The position numbers and the translations under genes are program-made. From contig JAIXWG010000065.1 of assembly GCA_027482245.1 (NCBI GenBank), positions 176,777 through 240,776 on the forward strand: a stretch of DNA of 64,000 nucleotides, written 5' to 3'. How positions within the stretch are numbered: the stretch's first letter is position 1; the number at the start of each line of letters is the position of its first letter. The notes under the pieces were generated by a model, which saw only the letters and a program-made list of their open reading frames with translations, did no database searches and was not told the origin of the DNA. This stretch comes from Acetobacteraceae bacterium (GTDB lineage Bacteria > Pseudomonadota > Alphaproteobacteria > Acetobacterales > Acetobacteraceae). Below are positions 17,944 through 26,787 of the stretch, one piece after another.

Positions 17944-20051
17944 CAGAAACGCACCGCCGCGCTGGCGATGAAGGTGCGGCCGACGCCCGGCACGACATGG
18001 CCGGTATAGACCGTGTCATAGGTGCGGGCGTCGCCCAGGTTGATGGCGTTCAGCTGCACGCGGAGCCCCTGCAGGTTGGTCTGCGACGGCGTCCAGGCCA
18101 GCGCGGCATCGACCCGCGTATAGGCCGGCGCCAGCGCCGTGTTGGTGGTGTTGGCGAAGCGGCGATCGACATAGGACAGGCCGCCGCCGATCTGGATGTC
18201 GCCGGGCAGGTCGTAGGTGGTCCAGAGCGAGGCGGAGTGTGGCGGGACGTTGGAGAATTCCTTGCCGACTTCCGCCGCATTGCCGGACCGCACGATCTCC
18301 GACTGCATGTAGGTGTAGCCGGCCATGACGTTCCAGCCCGGCCGGATGCGGCCCTGGATGGAGGCCTCCACGCCATCCACGCGAACCTCGCCATCCAGCA
18401 CCTGGAGCGTGGAATTGGCGGGATCGCTGGTGCGGGCGTTCAGCTTCTCCGTCCGGAACAGCGCGCCCTGCAGGCGCACGCCGTCCACGATGTTCCAGGA
18501 GGCGCCGAACTCGTAGGTCGTCGCCGTCTCCGGCGCCAAGTTCGCGTTGTTCGCGGCCAGCGTCAGCGATTCCGCGGACGGGTTGAAGCTGGTGCCGGCG
18601 GAGACGTAGGTGCGGACGCCGTCGAAGGGCTTGAAGATCAGCGCGCCACGCCAGGTGGCTTCCCGGTCCGTGCGGCCGAAGACCTGCGACGTGCCGCGGT
18701 TGGTCTGGGATGCCTCGAAGCTCTCCCACCTTCCGCCCAGCATCACCTCCCACATCTCGCTGAGATGGATGCGGTCCACGAAGTAGAAGGCCATGGTGTC
18801 GGCGGATGTCTTGATGTCCGACGCTAGGCTCGTGACGATATTGCCGGTGTCATAGAAGTCGGGCGAGAGCAGGTTCGCGGTCGGCCTTCCCGTCTGGTTG
18901 TAGCGCGTGACTTCGGAGGATTCCCGGCCGAACTCGACGCCCGCCAGGATGTCGTGGCGGAAGCCCAGCAGGTTGACGTTGAGCGAGGCCTCCGACTGGT
19001 TCACCAGCATGGTGTCGAAGCCGTTGCGCACCTGCGCCTGGCGGGTGATGGCGGTGCCGGTGGCGTTCAGGCGCGGCGCGGTGGCGGAGACGTCGCGGGA
19101 ATAATTCGCCCAGCGCGTGGTGTTGCGCAGCAGCACGCCTTCGTTCACGCGATGCTCCAGCCGCGCGGTGAAGACATCGGTCTGCGTGTTCTCCTCATCG
19201 GTCTGGTTCAGGCCGTAGAAGGTGTTGGTGGAGACGCGCAGCGGGCGGCCGTTGCGGTAGGGCACGCCGTAATCCGGCATGTTCCGCTCCTCCTGGTGCA
19301 GCCAGGACAGCGTCAGGCTGGTCGGCCCGCCGATGCCCCAGGTGACGGAGGGGAAGACGCCCCAGCGTTCGTTGAAGACGTGGTCGCGCTGCGACGCATC
19401 GATGCGCGACCCCATGGCCGCGATGCGCGCGGCGACGTCGCCCGCGCGGATGTTCACGTCGGACGTCGCGCGGACGCCGGAGGGCGAGTAGCCGGAGATC
19501 CAGACCTCGCCCTGGTTCGTCGCCAGCGGCAGGCGGGAACGCTGGTCCACCGCGCCGCCGGTCGATCCGCGGCCGAACATGACGGAGGACGGGCCCTTCA
19601 GCACATCGACCGATTCCAGGAAGAAGGTGTCGCGCGTGTACTGGCCGGTGTCGCGGATGCCGTCGATGAAGAAGTCGCTGCGGGCGGAGAAGCCGCGGAG
19701 CGTCAGGTTGTCGCCGCTGAACCCGCCCTCACCGGCCGAGAGGCTGATGCCCGTGACGTTGCGCAGCGCCTCCCGCACCGTCGTCGCGGCGCGTTCCTCC
19801 ATCACCGCGCGGGGCACCACGGTGACGGTCTGCGGCATCTCCCCGGCCGTGACGGGGCTGCGGCTGAGCGGCGCGGTTTCCGTGCGGTAGGTGGAGGGCG
19901 CCTGGCCGGTGATGCCGATCTCCGGCAACGCCGCGGCAGGCGCTTCCTGGCCGGTCGCGGCCGGCGCGCCGAGGGCGGTGACCAGGCCGATGCCCGCCAG
20001 GCCGAGAGTCGGCTTCAGCACACCAGGATTCACGAGGGGGACGGGCTTCAC
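17943..20051 (-). CDS. TonB-dependent siderophore receptor (FhuA/FiuA-like)
   Basis: This 702-residue outer-membrane receptor has a signal sequence (to about residue 35). A plug domain follows with QTVTVVPRAVMEERAATTV, LTLRGFSARSDFFIDGIRD and the FLESVDVLKGPSSVMFG segment. A beta-barrel of about 500 residues ends in a terminal Phe (IASAAVRF). The plug signature is that of hydroxamate/catecholate receptors. It heads a five-gene operon that supplies its own energising complex. The promoter region holds a Fur-box-like palindrome (20181-20197). The siderophore cannot be predicted, and no biosynthesis genes are nearby. Confidence 0.93.
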   Translation of the reverse strand: MKPVPLVNPGVLKPTLGLAGIGLVTALGAPAATGQEAPAAALPEIGITGQAPSTYRTETAPLSRSPVTAGEMPQTVTVVPRAVMEERAATTVREALRNVTGISLSAGEGGFSGDNLTLRGFSARSDFFIDGIRDTGQYTRDTFFLESVDVLKGPSSVMFGRGSTGGAVDQRSRLPLATNQGEVWISGYSPSGVRATSDVNIRAGDVAARIAAMGSRIDASQRDHVFNERWGVFPSVTWGIGGPTSLTLSWLHQEERNMPDYGVPYRNGRPLRVSTNTFYGLNQTDEENTQTDVFTARLEHRVNEGVLLRNTTRWANYSRDVSATAPRLNATGTAITRQAQVRNGFDTMLVNQSEASLNVNLLGFRHDILAGVEFGRESSEVTRYNQTGRPTANLLSPDFYDTGNIVTSLASDIKTSADTMAFYFVDRIHLSEMWEVMLGGRWESFEASQTNRGTSQVFGRTDREATWRGALIFKPFDGVRTYVSAGTSFNPSAESLTLAANNANLAPETATTYEFGASWNIVDGVRLQGALFRTEKLNARTSDPANSTLQVLDGEVRVDGVEASIQGRIRPGWNVMAGYTYMQSEIVRSGNAAEVGKEFSNVPPHSASLWTTYDLPGDIQIGGGLSYVDRRFANTTNTALAPAYTRVDAALAWTPSQTNLQGLRVQLNAINLGDARTYDTVYTGHVVPGVGRTFIASAAVRF

Positions 20052-20170
20052 GGGCGATGCGCTCCAGGGGCTCGAAATGGCGCCTGGCTGGCTTGCGCCC
20101 GGGGCAGGAGGAGGGGCCCGGTGCTGGCTGGCTTGGCAGTGGATGCCGCAGGGGTGGCGGCCCTGACGCG

Positions 20171-20197
20171 ATTAGACTGTTTGCGAATGCCTCGCAA
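20171..20197 (-). promoter_or_regulatory. Fur-box-like palindrome and -10 element of iron-uptake operon
   Basis: A perfect 6-bp inverted repeat, TTGCGA-N5-TCGCAA, spans 20181-20197. Just downstream on the minus strand, 20176-20171 reads TCTAAT, a good -10 hexamer, so the palindrome would cover the -35/-10 spacer as a Fur operator usually does. The half-site TTGCGAATGCCTC recurs upstream of hemP at 28209. Fur control is inferred from the target genes. Confidence 0.6.
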
Positions 20198-20278
20198 TAT
20201 CACGGTCTGTGACAGGGCCCCTTGCCGGCATTGAAAAGCTGTAAGAATCTTGCGGCTCCCAACAGGAAGGCCACCGCC

Positions 20279-20767
20279 ATGCAGGACCTGCTGCCGATCG
20301 CCGCCCGCATCGGCGCGCGGCTCAAGGCGCGCGGCGAGACCGTGGCGGTGTCCGAATCCGCGGCGGGCGGGCTGATCGCCGCCAGCCTGCTCGCCCTGCC
20401 CGGCGCCAGCGCGTATTTCCGCGGCGGCGCGGTGGTCTATACGGCGCAGGCGCGGTCCGGGCTGCTCGGCATCACGCCCGCGGACATGGGCGGCATGCGG
20501 TCGGCGTCGGAGCCCTATGCGGCGCTGTGTGCCGCGACGATCCGGCGCAAGCTGGACGCGGATTGGGGCATCGCGGAAACCGGCGCGGCCGGCCCCTCCG
20601 GCAACCGCTACGGCGATGCGGCCGGACATGCCTGCATCGCCGTGGATGGCGCGGTGGCACGCGTCGCGACGCTGGAGACCGGCAGCGACGACCGCGCGGC
20701 CAACCTGCGCCGCTTCGCCGCCGCGGCGCTCGAGCTGCTGGACCAGGCGATCGCCGAAGCCGGCTGA
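20279..20767 (+). CDS. pncC: CinA-family nicotinamide-nucleotide amidohydrolase (PncC type)
   Basis: This 162-residue stand-alone CinA C-terminal domain has the SESAAGGLIAASLL motif (active-site Ser and surrounding glycines) and GAAGPSGNRYGDAAG. Family members deamidate NMN to nicotinate mononucleotide in NAD salvage. The ATG at 20279 is used because AGGAAGG lies at 20263-20269 and the length matches the domain. The gene is divergent from the siderophore receptor, and its 5' region therefore includes the iron-operon promoter. It lacks the MoaB-like N-terminal half found in full CinA. Confidence 0.85.
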   Translation: MQDLLPIAARIGARLKARGETVAVSESAAGGLIAASLLALPGASAYFRGGAVVYTAQARSGLLGITPADMGGMRSASEPYAALCAATIRRKLDADWGIAETGAAGPSGNRYGDAAGHACIAVDGAVARVATLETGSDDRAANLRRFAAAALELLDQAIAEAG

Positions 20768-20818
20768 ACCGGGCGCCGCGCATAACGTTAACTCGGCTTC
20801 ATGTCATGCCGAGGTTCC

Positions 20819-21895
20819 ATGCCGTCCAACTCCCTGCCCGCCGCCCGCCATGGTGCGACGGACCTGCCGCGGCTGCGCCTCGATGCCTACAACGCCGAAT
20901 TGCAGGATCCCGACGGGCCGGGCTTCCTCGGCGACCGCGCCAGCAACCGCGCCTTCATGGAGATGCTGGACGATTGGCGCACCCGCGTGACGCGGGGTTC
21001 GGGCGGCGAGGATCCGATCCAGGAAGCGCTGGGGGAGGATCGGCCGACCCGCGCGATCGACCGGGCGGAGCTGGACGAGATGCTCGACAGCGCCGGCGAG
21101 GATCCGGAAGCGGCGGGCCTGGTGCATTCCGCCATCGAGGATTTCGCGCAGGACATGGCAGCCGTGGTGCGTCGCTTCCTGCGGCTTCCGGAGTGGCGGG
21201 ACACTCAGCGCATCGCCGTCGGTGGCGGCTTCCTGGAAGCGAAGGTCGGGCTGATGGCCATCGGCCGCGTCGGCGTGCTGCTGCGCGCGGGGGGCGAACA
21301 GGTGCGCGTGGCGCCCGTGCTGCATCACCCCGACGATGCCGCGCTGTGCGGCGCGCCGCACCTGGCGCCGCCCGCGCTGCTGGAAGGATTCGATGCCTGC
21401 CTCGCCGTCGATATCGGCGGCACCAACATGCGCGCGGGGCTGGTGGCGCTGGGTGAAGCCGCGGACCTGTCGGGAACCGAGGTGCTGGATTCCGAGCGCT
21501 GGAAGCACGCGGAGGAAGCGCCGGACCGTGACCAGGCCGTGGCCCGGCTGGCGACGCTGCTGTCCCACATGGCGGACCATGCGGGCGTGATGGGCCGCCG
21601 CCTGGCGCCATTCATCGGCATCGGCTGCCCCGGCGTGATCACCGCCGAAGGCCGCATCGCGCGCGGCGGCCAGAACCTGCCCGGCGGCAACTGGGAGGAT
21701 GAGGATTTCCACCTGCCTGAGGCGCTGCGGGCCGCCCTTCCCGCCATCCATGGCGTGCCGCCTGTGATCGTCATGCACAACGACGCCGTGGTGCAGGGGC
21801 TGAGCCAGACGCCGTCGATGCAGGATGTGGCGCGCTGGGGGGTGCTGACGATCGGCACCGGGCTCGGCAATGCGCGGTTCAGCAACCCGGGCTAG
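20819..21895 (+). CDS. ROK-family-like protein with permuted domain order
   Basis: The ROK phosphate loop DIGGTNMRAG begins only at about residue 197 of 358. It is followed by GIGCPGVI, the catalytic-base segment MHNDAVVQGL and GTGLGNA, where the protein ends. The normal C-terminal half with the zinc motif is absent after this point. Upstream, residues about 135-190 carry IAVGGGF and a helix/strand pattern like a second lobe, so the lobes may be permuted rather than lost. I recall similar full-length proteins annotated as ROK in other Alphaproteobacteria, but cannot check. Sugar kinase activity is uncertain. The start at 20819 is supported by GAGG just upstream; an in-frame ATG at 20801 is possible. 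Confidence 0.72.
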   Translation: MPSNSLPAARHGATDLPRLRLDAYNAELQDPDGPGFLGDRASNRAFMEMLDDWRTRVTRGSGGEDPIQEALGEDRPTRAIDRAELDEMLDSAGEDPEAAGLVHSAIEDFAQDMAAVVRRFLRLPEWRDTQRIAVGGGFLEAKVGLMAIGRVGVLLRAGGEQVRVAPVLHHPDDAALCGAPHLAPPALLEGFDACLAVDIGGTNMRAGLVALGEAADLSGTEVLDSERWKHAEEAPDRDQAVARLATLLSHMADHAGVMGRRLAPFIGIGCPGVITAEGRIARGGQNLPGGNWEDEDFHLPEALRAALPAIHGVPPVIVMHNDAVVQGLSQTPSMQDVARWGVLTIGTGLGNARFSNPG

Positions 21896-22296
21896 CGGCG
21901 GGTCCGCTTCGTGACGGGCGGCTCGGGCTCCGGCCCCGCGGCGCGGGCCAGGACCAGGCCGAAGGCGGCGCGCGTCGGGACGTCGAGCCGGCGGTAGTGG
22001 CGCAGCAGCGCCTCCTCATCCGGGGCCAGCAGGCCGAGCTCGCCCTGCGGTTCCTCCAGCATGTAGGCCGGGATGAGGTCGCCGGGTTCCAGGCCCAGGA
22101 CGAAGGCCTCATCCACATCCAGCGCGGCGGCGAGGCGCCGCAGCGCCTGGCCGCGGGGGAGCGCGCCTTCGCCCCGCAACAGCGCCGCGATGCTGCCGGG
22201 CTTCAGCCCCGCGGCGGCTTCCGCCTCCCCCGCATCCAGGCCGAGGCGGTCCAGGCGGCCATCGATGCGGGCGATGATCTCGGGGTTCAGGTCCAT
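21892..22296 (-). CDS. XRE-family helix-turn-helix regulator
   Basis: This 134-residue protein has an N-terminal lambda-repressor-like HTH: EAAAGLKPGSIAALLRGEG is the helix 2-turn-helix 3 part, and LRRLAAALDVDEAFVLGLEPG completes the fold. A C-terminal helix (about residues 88-115) resembles the tail that often follows in phage-like XRE regulators. The target is unknown. Its stop shares CTAG with the ROK-like gene. It could control itself and the upstream gap at 22297-22640. Confidence 0.78.
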   Translation of the reverse strand: MDLNPEIIARIDGRLDRLGLDAGEAEAAAGLKPGSIAALLRGEGALPRGQALRRLAAALDVDEAFVLGLEPGDLIPAYMLEEPQGELGLLAPDEEALLRHYRRLDVPTRAAFGLVLARAAGPEPEPPVTKRTRR

Positions 22297-22640
22297 GGCG
22301 TGGCATAGCGCATCGGGCGGGGGCGGGCCATTTTCACGGCGGCAATCCGTTCAATGGGCGGTACCGGGGACAAGGAATGTCGCGGCCCAGGGCGGTCCGG
22401 CACGTTCATTGTCCGGCGGGTGGCGGTCGCTGAAATTTCACGCACGGAAATTGTTTTACCTTGACGATGCGTGGTATCGGGCGCATCTCACCGGCGCTGA
22501 ACGAGGACCACGCATCGTGCACCCGCCCCTGACCATCATCGTCGCCCCGGCCTGCCCGGCCCTGCGGCGAATGCGGCGCTGTCGCCGCGGCTGAAGGCCG
22601 CCCCGACACCGCCCCTGGTCACGATTCCGGAGTGCTTCCC
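22297..22640. other. 344-base intergenic region upstream of MetNIQ-type operon
   Basis: This is the longest gap without a clear gene. It is locally A/T-richer around 22435-22475, with a TTGACG hexamer at 22462, so it probably holds the promoters for the XRE gene (leftward) and the transporter operon (rightward). A possible 25-codon leader frame runs from GTG 22517 to TGA 22594, after a GAGGA. I cannot recognise a SAM-responsive riboswitch in it by eye, although the downstream transporter type would make one plausible. Confidence 0.4.
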
Positions 22641-22832
22641 ATGATCGAATCCCGTCCCATCGACATCGATGGCCGCTTCGTCGGCGTCGCCGTCAACGCC
22701 TCCTTCTCCTGGCATTTCGTCGCGGTCGATCCCGCGCTGGATGATCTGCACGGCACCCATTTCGCCAGCGCGGAGGAAGTGGCCCGCGTGGCGCGGCTCG
22801 TGCTGGCGCGGGCCACGCGCCGGCCGCACTAG
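22641..22832 (+). CDS. Small hypothetical protein preceding metN
   Basis: This 63-residue soluble protein contains SRPIDIDGRFVGVAVN, an FSWHFVAVD strand and an ALxDLHGTHFASAEEVARVARLVLAR helix. GGAG at 22629-22632 lies 8 bases before the ATG. It ends 14 bases before the metN start, so it is likely in the same transcript. I do not recognise the family; the composition suggests one small alpha/beta domain. A link to sulfur metabolism is by position only. Confidence 0.55.
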   Translation: MIESRPIDIDGRFVGVAVNASFSWHFVAVDPALDDLHGTHFASAEEVARVARLVLARATRRPH

Positions 22833-22846
22833 GCGCAACCAACACG

Positions 22847-23956
22847 ATGGCAGACCTGCTTGCGGAGAGGGTTGCCGCGCGCGCGGCGCCGCGCCACATC
22901 GCCGACGCCATGCCGGACACCCCCTCCCCGATCGCGATCACGCTGGATCACCTGACGAAGCGTTTCGCCCGCGGCAACACGCTGGCGCTGGACGACGTGT
23001 CCATCAGCGTGCGCGAGGGCGAGGTCTTCGGCATCGTCGGCCGGTCGGGCGCTGGCAAGTCCACGCTGATCCGCAGCGTGAACCTGCTGGAACGGCCGGA
23101 TGCCGGGCGCGTGACCGTGCTGGGGCAGGATCTGCTGGCGCTGGACGATGCGGGGCTGCGCGCGGCGCGGCGCGGCATCGGGATGGTGTTCCAGCACTTC
23201 AACCTCCACACGCGCCGCACGGTGGCGGAGAACGTCGCCTTCCCGCTGGAGGTGGCCGGCCTGCCCGCCGCGGAACGCCGCGCGCGCGTGGCGGAGATCC
23301 TGCCGCTGGTGGGGCTGGAGGCGAAGCGCAATGCCTATCCCGCACAGCTGTCCGGCGGGCAGAAGCAGCGTGTCGGCATCGCGCGCGCCCTGGCGTCGCG
23401 CCCCCGCATTCTGCTCTGCGACGAGGCGACGAGCGCGCTCGACCCCGAGACGACGCGGGAGATCCTTGCGCTGATCCGCGACCTGCGGGCCAGGCTCGAC
23501 CTGACCGTGCTGCTCATCACGCATGAGATGGCGGTGGTGAAGGCGATCTGCGACCGCGTCGCGGTGATGGAAGCGGGGCGCGTGATCGAACACGGGCCCG
23601 TCTTCTCCGTCTTCACGCGACCGGAACACCCGACCACGCGCAGCTTCGTGGCGGAGGTGATCGGCCATGGGGTGCCGGCCACCACGCTGGCCCGGCTGCC
23701 CGCGCCGCGTCCCGGGGAGAAGCGTCGCCTGGCGCAGGTGGTCTTCACCGGCCCGAACTCCACCCGCGCGGTGGTCAGTGAGGCCAGCCGCGATTTCGGG
23801 CTCGACATCAACATCGTCTCCGGCCGCGTGGACGACATCGCCGGCGAGCCCTTCGGCGTGATGGCGCTGGCGGCCTATGGCCCCGATGGTGCGGTGGATG
23901 CCGCCTTCGGCTGGATGCGCGACCTGGGGCTGACGGTGACGGAGATCGCGGCATGA
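22847..23956 (+). CDS. metN: Methionine-type ABC importer ATP-binding protein MetN
   Basis: This 369-residue ATPase has Walker A GRSGAGKS, Q-loop VFQHFNL, signature LSGGQKQR, Walker B ILLCDEATSALD and the His of ITHEM. It ends with a C-terminal NIL regulatory domain (about residues 290-365), which in MetN binds methionine and inhibits transport. The start could be 22847 or the ATG at 22910, which removes a 21-residue leader not usual for MetN; neither has a strong ribosome site. It couples to metI by an ATGA overlap. Confidence 0.88.
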   Translation: MADLLAERVAARAAPRHIADAMPDTPSPIAITLDHLTKRFARGNTLALDDVSISVREGEVFGIVGRSGAGKSTLIRSVNLLERPDAGRVTVLGQDLLALDDAGLRAARRGIGMVFQHFNLHTRRTVAENVAFPLEVAGLPAAERRARVAEILPLVGLEAKRNAYPAQLSGGQKQRVGIARALASRPRILLCDEATSALDPETTREILALIRDLRARLDLTVLLITHEMAVVKAICDRVAVMEAGRVIEHGPVFSVFTRPEHPTTRSFVAEVIGHGVPATTLARLPAPRPGEKRRLAQVVFTGPNSTRAVVSEASRDFGLDINIVSGRVDDIAGEPFGVMALAAYGPDGAVDAAFGWMRDLGLTVTEIAA

Positions 23957-24615
23957 ACTGGCTGGCCCCCGCGCTGCAGGACCTGCTGATCGAGGCGCTG
24001 TGGGACACGGCGCTGATGGTGGGCGCCAGCGCCGCCATCGCCGTGGTGATCGGCCTGCCCATCGCGCTGCTGCTGCATGCGACAGCGCCGGGCGGCCTGG
24101 CGCCCAGCGCCTGGATCAACCGGCCGCTCGGCCTCGTCGTCAACGCCACGCGGTCCACGCCCTTCATCATCCTGATGGTGGCGATCGTGCCCTTCACGCG
24201 GCTGGTGGCCGGCACCTCCATCGGCACCGGCGCCGCCATCGTGCCGCTCGCCATCGCCGCCACCGCCTTCCTCGCGCGGCTGTTCGAGAATGCGCTGCGG
24301 GAAGTGGACCCCGGCGTGATCGAGGCCGCGCGCGCCATGGGCGCGACCCGGATGCAGATCGTGGCCAAGGTGCTGGTGCCGGAAGCGCTGCCGGGCCTGG
24401 TGGCGGCGACGACCGTGTCGCTGGTCTCGCTGGTCGGCTTCTCCGCCATGGCGGGGGCGGTCGGCGGCGGCGGGCTCGGCGACCTCGGCATCCGCTTCGG
24501 CTACCAGCGCTTCATGCCGGAAGTCATGGCGACGGTCGTCGTCATCCTCATCGTTTTCGTGCAGGCTCTGCAGTCATTCGGCGACTGGCTGGTGCGCCGG
24601 CTGTCGCATCGTTGA
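23953..24615 (+). CDS. metI: Methionine-type ABC importer permease MetI
   Basis: This 220-residue permease has five hydrophobic segments and the EAA coupling motif EAARAMGATRMQIVAKVLVP near residues 130-150. The TRSTPFIILMVAIVPFTRL segment is also diagnostic of MetI. The start overlaps the metN stop. Confidence 0.9.
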   Translation: MNWLAPALQDLLIEALWDTALMVGASAAIAVVIGLPIALLLHATAPGGLAPSAWINRPLGLVVNATRSTPFIILMVAIVPFTRLVAGTSIGTGAAIVPLAIAATAFLARLFENALREVDPGVIEAARAMGATRMQIVAKVLVPEALPGLVAATTVSLVSLVGFSAMAGAVGGGGLGDLGIRFGYQRFMPEVMATVVVILIVFVQALQSFGDWLVRRLSHR

Positions 24616-24629
24616 AGAAGGAAGACGCC

Positions 24630-25436
24630 ATGATCACCCGTCGCACCCTGGCGCTGGCGGGCGCCGCCCTGCCCTTCGGGGCGTCCCTGGCCTCCGCGCA
24701 GGATATCGGCAGCGCGCAGCGCCCGCTGCGCATCGGCGTGACGGCCGGCCCGCATGCCCAGGTGATGGAGAAGGTGCGGGAGATCGCGGCGCGGGACGGC
24801 TTGGCCATCCGCATCGTAGAGTTCCAGGACTACATCCAGCCGAATGTCGCACTCGCCGCCGGTGACCTGGATGCCAACAGCTACCAGCACCAGCCCTTCC
24901 TGGACCAGCAGGTGCGCGACCGGCGCCTGGCGATCGTGGCCGCGGGCAAGACGCTGATCTTCCCGATGGGCCTCTATTCCCGCCGCCACCGCGCGGCCAG
25001 CGCCTTCCCGAATGGCGGGCGCGTCGCCATCCCGAACGACCCGACGAATGGCGGCCGCGCGCTGGTGCTGCTGGCGTCGAACGGCGTGTTCAAGCTGCGG
25101 GACGGCGCCGATTTCCGCGCCACCGTCGCCGACATCACGGAGAATCCGCGCCGCATCCGCGTGGTGGAGCTGGAAGCCGCGCAGCTGCCCCGGGTGCTGG
25201 AGGAGGTGGAGGCCGCCACCATCAACACCAACTTCGCCATCCCCGCGGGGCTGAACCCGGTGCGGGACGCGATCGCGCTGGAATCCAGCGAGAGCCCCTA
25301 CGCCAACCTGATCGCCGTGCGACAGGCCGACACCGCCGCGCCCTGGGTGCGGCGCCTCGTCGGCGCCTACCAGACGCAGGAGGTGAAGGACTTCGTGCAG
25401 ACGACATTCCAGGGCGCGGTCGTCCCCGCTTTCTGA
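24630..25436 (+). CDS. metQ: MetQ/NlpA-type periplasmic substrate-binding protein
   Basis: This 268-residue NlpA-family binding protein contains RIGVTAGPHAQVMEKV, the pocket segment GDLDANSYQHQPFLD and INTNFAIPAGLNP. Unlike most MetQ proteins it shows no lipobox Cys. The signal ends in ASAQ after an MITRRTLALAGAA start that looks Tat-compatible, so it is probably soluble in the periplasm. The ATG at 24630 follows AGAAGGAAG. The ligand may be methionine, its oxide or another sulfur compound, given the monooxygenase that follows. Confidence 0.86.
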   Translation: MITRRTLALAGAALPFGASLASAQDIGSAQRPLRIGVTAGPHAQVMEKVREIAARDGLAIRIVEFQDYIQPNVALAAGDLDANSYQHQPFLDQQVRDRRLAIVAAGKTLIFPMGLYSRRHRAASAFPNGGRVAIPNDPTNGGRALVLLASNGVFKLRDGADFRATVADITENPRRIRVVELEAAQLPRVLEEVEAATINTNFAIPAGLNPVRDAIALESSESPYANLIAVRQADTAAPWVRRLVGAYQTQEVKDFVQTTFQGAVVPAF

Positions 25437-25458
25437 CCTAACGCCAGGGAGGGCGCCG

Positions 25459-26787
25459 ATGTCCGCAGCGCGAAAGTTGCACCTCGGCGCCTTCATGCGC
25501 CCGGTCAGCATCCACACCGGCGCCTGGCGCTACCCAGGCGCCTGGGCGGATGCGAATTTCAGTTTTCCCCGGCTGAAGTATCTCATCCAGCGGCTGGAGG
25601 CGGCGAAGTTCGACGCCTTCTTCATGGCGGACCACCTGGCGCTGCTGAACATGCCGATCGAGGCGCTGCGCCGCAGCCACACCGTCACCAGCTTCGACCC
25701 GCTGACCCTGCTGCCGGCGCTGGCGGCGGTGACGGAGCGGATCGGGCTGATCGCGACCGCTTCGACGACCTACAACGATGCCTATCACGTCGCCCGGAAA
25801 TTCGCGTCGCTGGACCACATCAGCAATGGCCGCGCGGGGTGGAACCTGGTGACCACCGCCAACCCCGATGCCGCGCTGAACTTCGGCCATGACGCCCACA
25901 TGGCGCATGGGGAGCGCTACAAGCGCGCGCGGGAATTCCATGACGTCGTCACCGGCCTCTGGGACAGCTTCGCCGACGACGCCTTCATCCGGGACCAGGA
26001 GAGCGGGATCTTCTGGGACCCCGCGCGGATGCATGTGCTGGACCACAAGGGCGCGGAGCTTTCGGTGCGCGGGCCGCTCAACGTGGCGCGGCCGGTGCAG
26101 GGCTGGCCGGTGATCGTGCAGGCCGGTGCCTCCGATGCCGGGCGGCAGATCGCGGCGGAGACGGCGGAGATGGTCTTCGCCGCCGGCGGGCGGCTGGAGG
26201 ATGCGCAGGCCTACTACGCTGATGTGAAGGCCCGCGCCGTCGCCTATGGCCGCGATCCGGACCGGGTCAAGATCCTGCCCGGCGCGCTGGTCATCGTGGG
26301 CGACACGGTGGAGGAGGCACGGGCGACGCACCGGCGCCTCGACAGCCTCGTGCACCTCGACAGCGCGATCGGGTCGCTCTCCGTGGCGCTCGGCGTCGAT
26401 GCGCGGCAGTTCGACCTGGACGGGCCCCTGCCCGAGATTCCCGAGACCGAGGGCGGCAAGTCCGGCCGCGAGCGCGCCATCACCATGGCGCGGCGGGATG
26501 GGCTGACGGTGCGGCAGCTGGCGCAGCGGCTCGGCGGCTATGGCGGGCTGGCGCTGGTGGGCACGGCGGCGACCATCGCGGATGAGATGGAGCAGTGGCT
26601 GGAAGGCCGCGGCTGCGACGGCTTCAACATCATGTTCCCCTTCGTGCCCGCGGGGCTCGAGGCCTTCTGTGACAAGGTGGTGCCGGAATTGCAGCGGCGC
26701 GGCCTGTTCCGCACTGACTACGAAGGCACGACGCTGCGCGACCACCTCGGCCTGGAGCGGCCGGCGAACCGCTTCTTCCCCGGCTAG
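25459..26787 (+). CDS. LLM-class flavin monooxygenase, NtaA/SnaA/DszA type (second copy)
   Basis: This 442-residue enzyme is of the same family as the gene at 14032 but clearly diverged from it. It has FMADHLALL, FDPLTLLPALA, GRAGWNLVTTANPDAALNFG and VIVQAGASDAGR. AGGGAGG precedes the ATG. Placed 22 bases after metQ, it is probably transcribed with the importer. That pattern (NlpA-type uptake plus FMNH2 monooxygenase) is typical of organosulfur scavenging, so release of sulfite or a thiol from an organosulfur compound is the likely role. A nitrogen substrate is also possible. Its stop shares CTAG with the rhodanese gene. Confidence 0.87.
   Translation: MSAARKLHLGAFMRPVSIHTGAWRYPGAWADANFSFPRLKYLIQRLEAAKFDAFFMADHLALLNMPIEALRRSHTVTSFDPLTLLPALAAVTERIGLIATASTTYNDAYHVARKFASLDHISNGRAGWNLVTTANPDAALNFGHDAHMAHGERYKRAREFHDVVTGLWDSFADDAFIRDQESGIFWDPARMHVLDHKGAELSVRGPLNVARPVQGWPVIVQAGASDAGRQIAAETAEMVFAAGGRLEDAQAYYADVKARAVAYGRDPDRVKILPGALVIVGDTVEEARATHRRLDSLVHLDSAIGSLSVALGVDARQFDLDGPLPEIPETEGGKSGRERAITMARRDGLTVRQLAQRLGGYGGLALVGTAATIADEMEQWLEGRGCDGFNIMFPFVPAGLEAFCDKVVPELQRRGLFRTDYEGTTLRDHLGLERPANRFFPG

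Noticed and set aside
22517..22594. 25-codon leader peptide frame (GTG start) before the transporter operon
   Set aside because: It has a ribosome-site-like GAGGA but no regulatory codon run or attenuator structure that I can recognise.
22297..22640. SAM riboswitch upstream of the MetNIQ-type operon
   Set aside because: I could not find the conserved core of any SAM riboswitch class by eye. A covariance search (Rfam) of this gap would decide.
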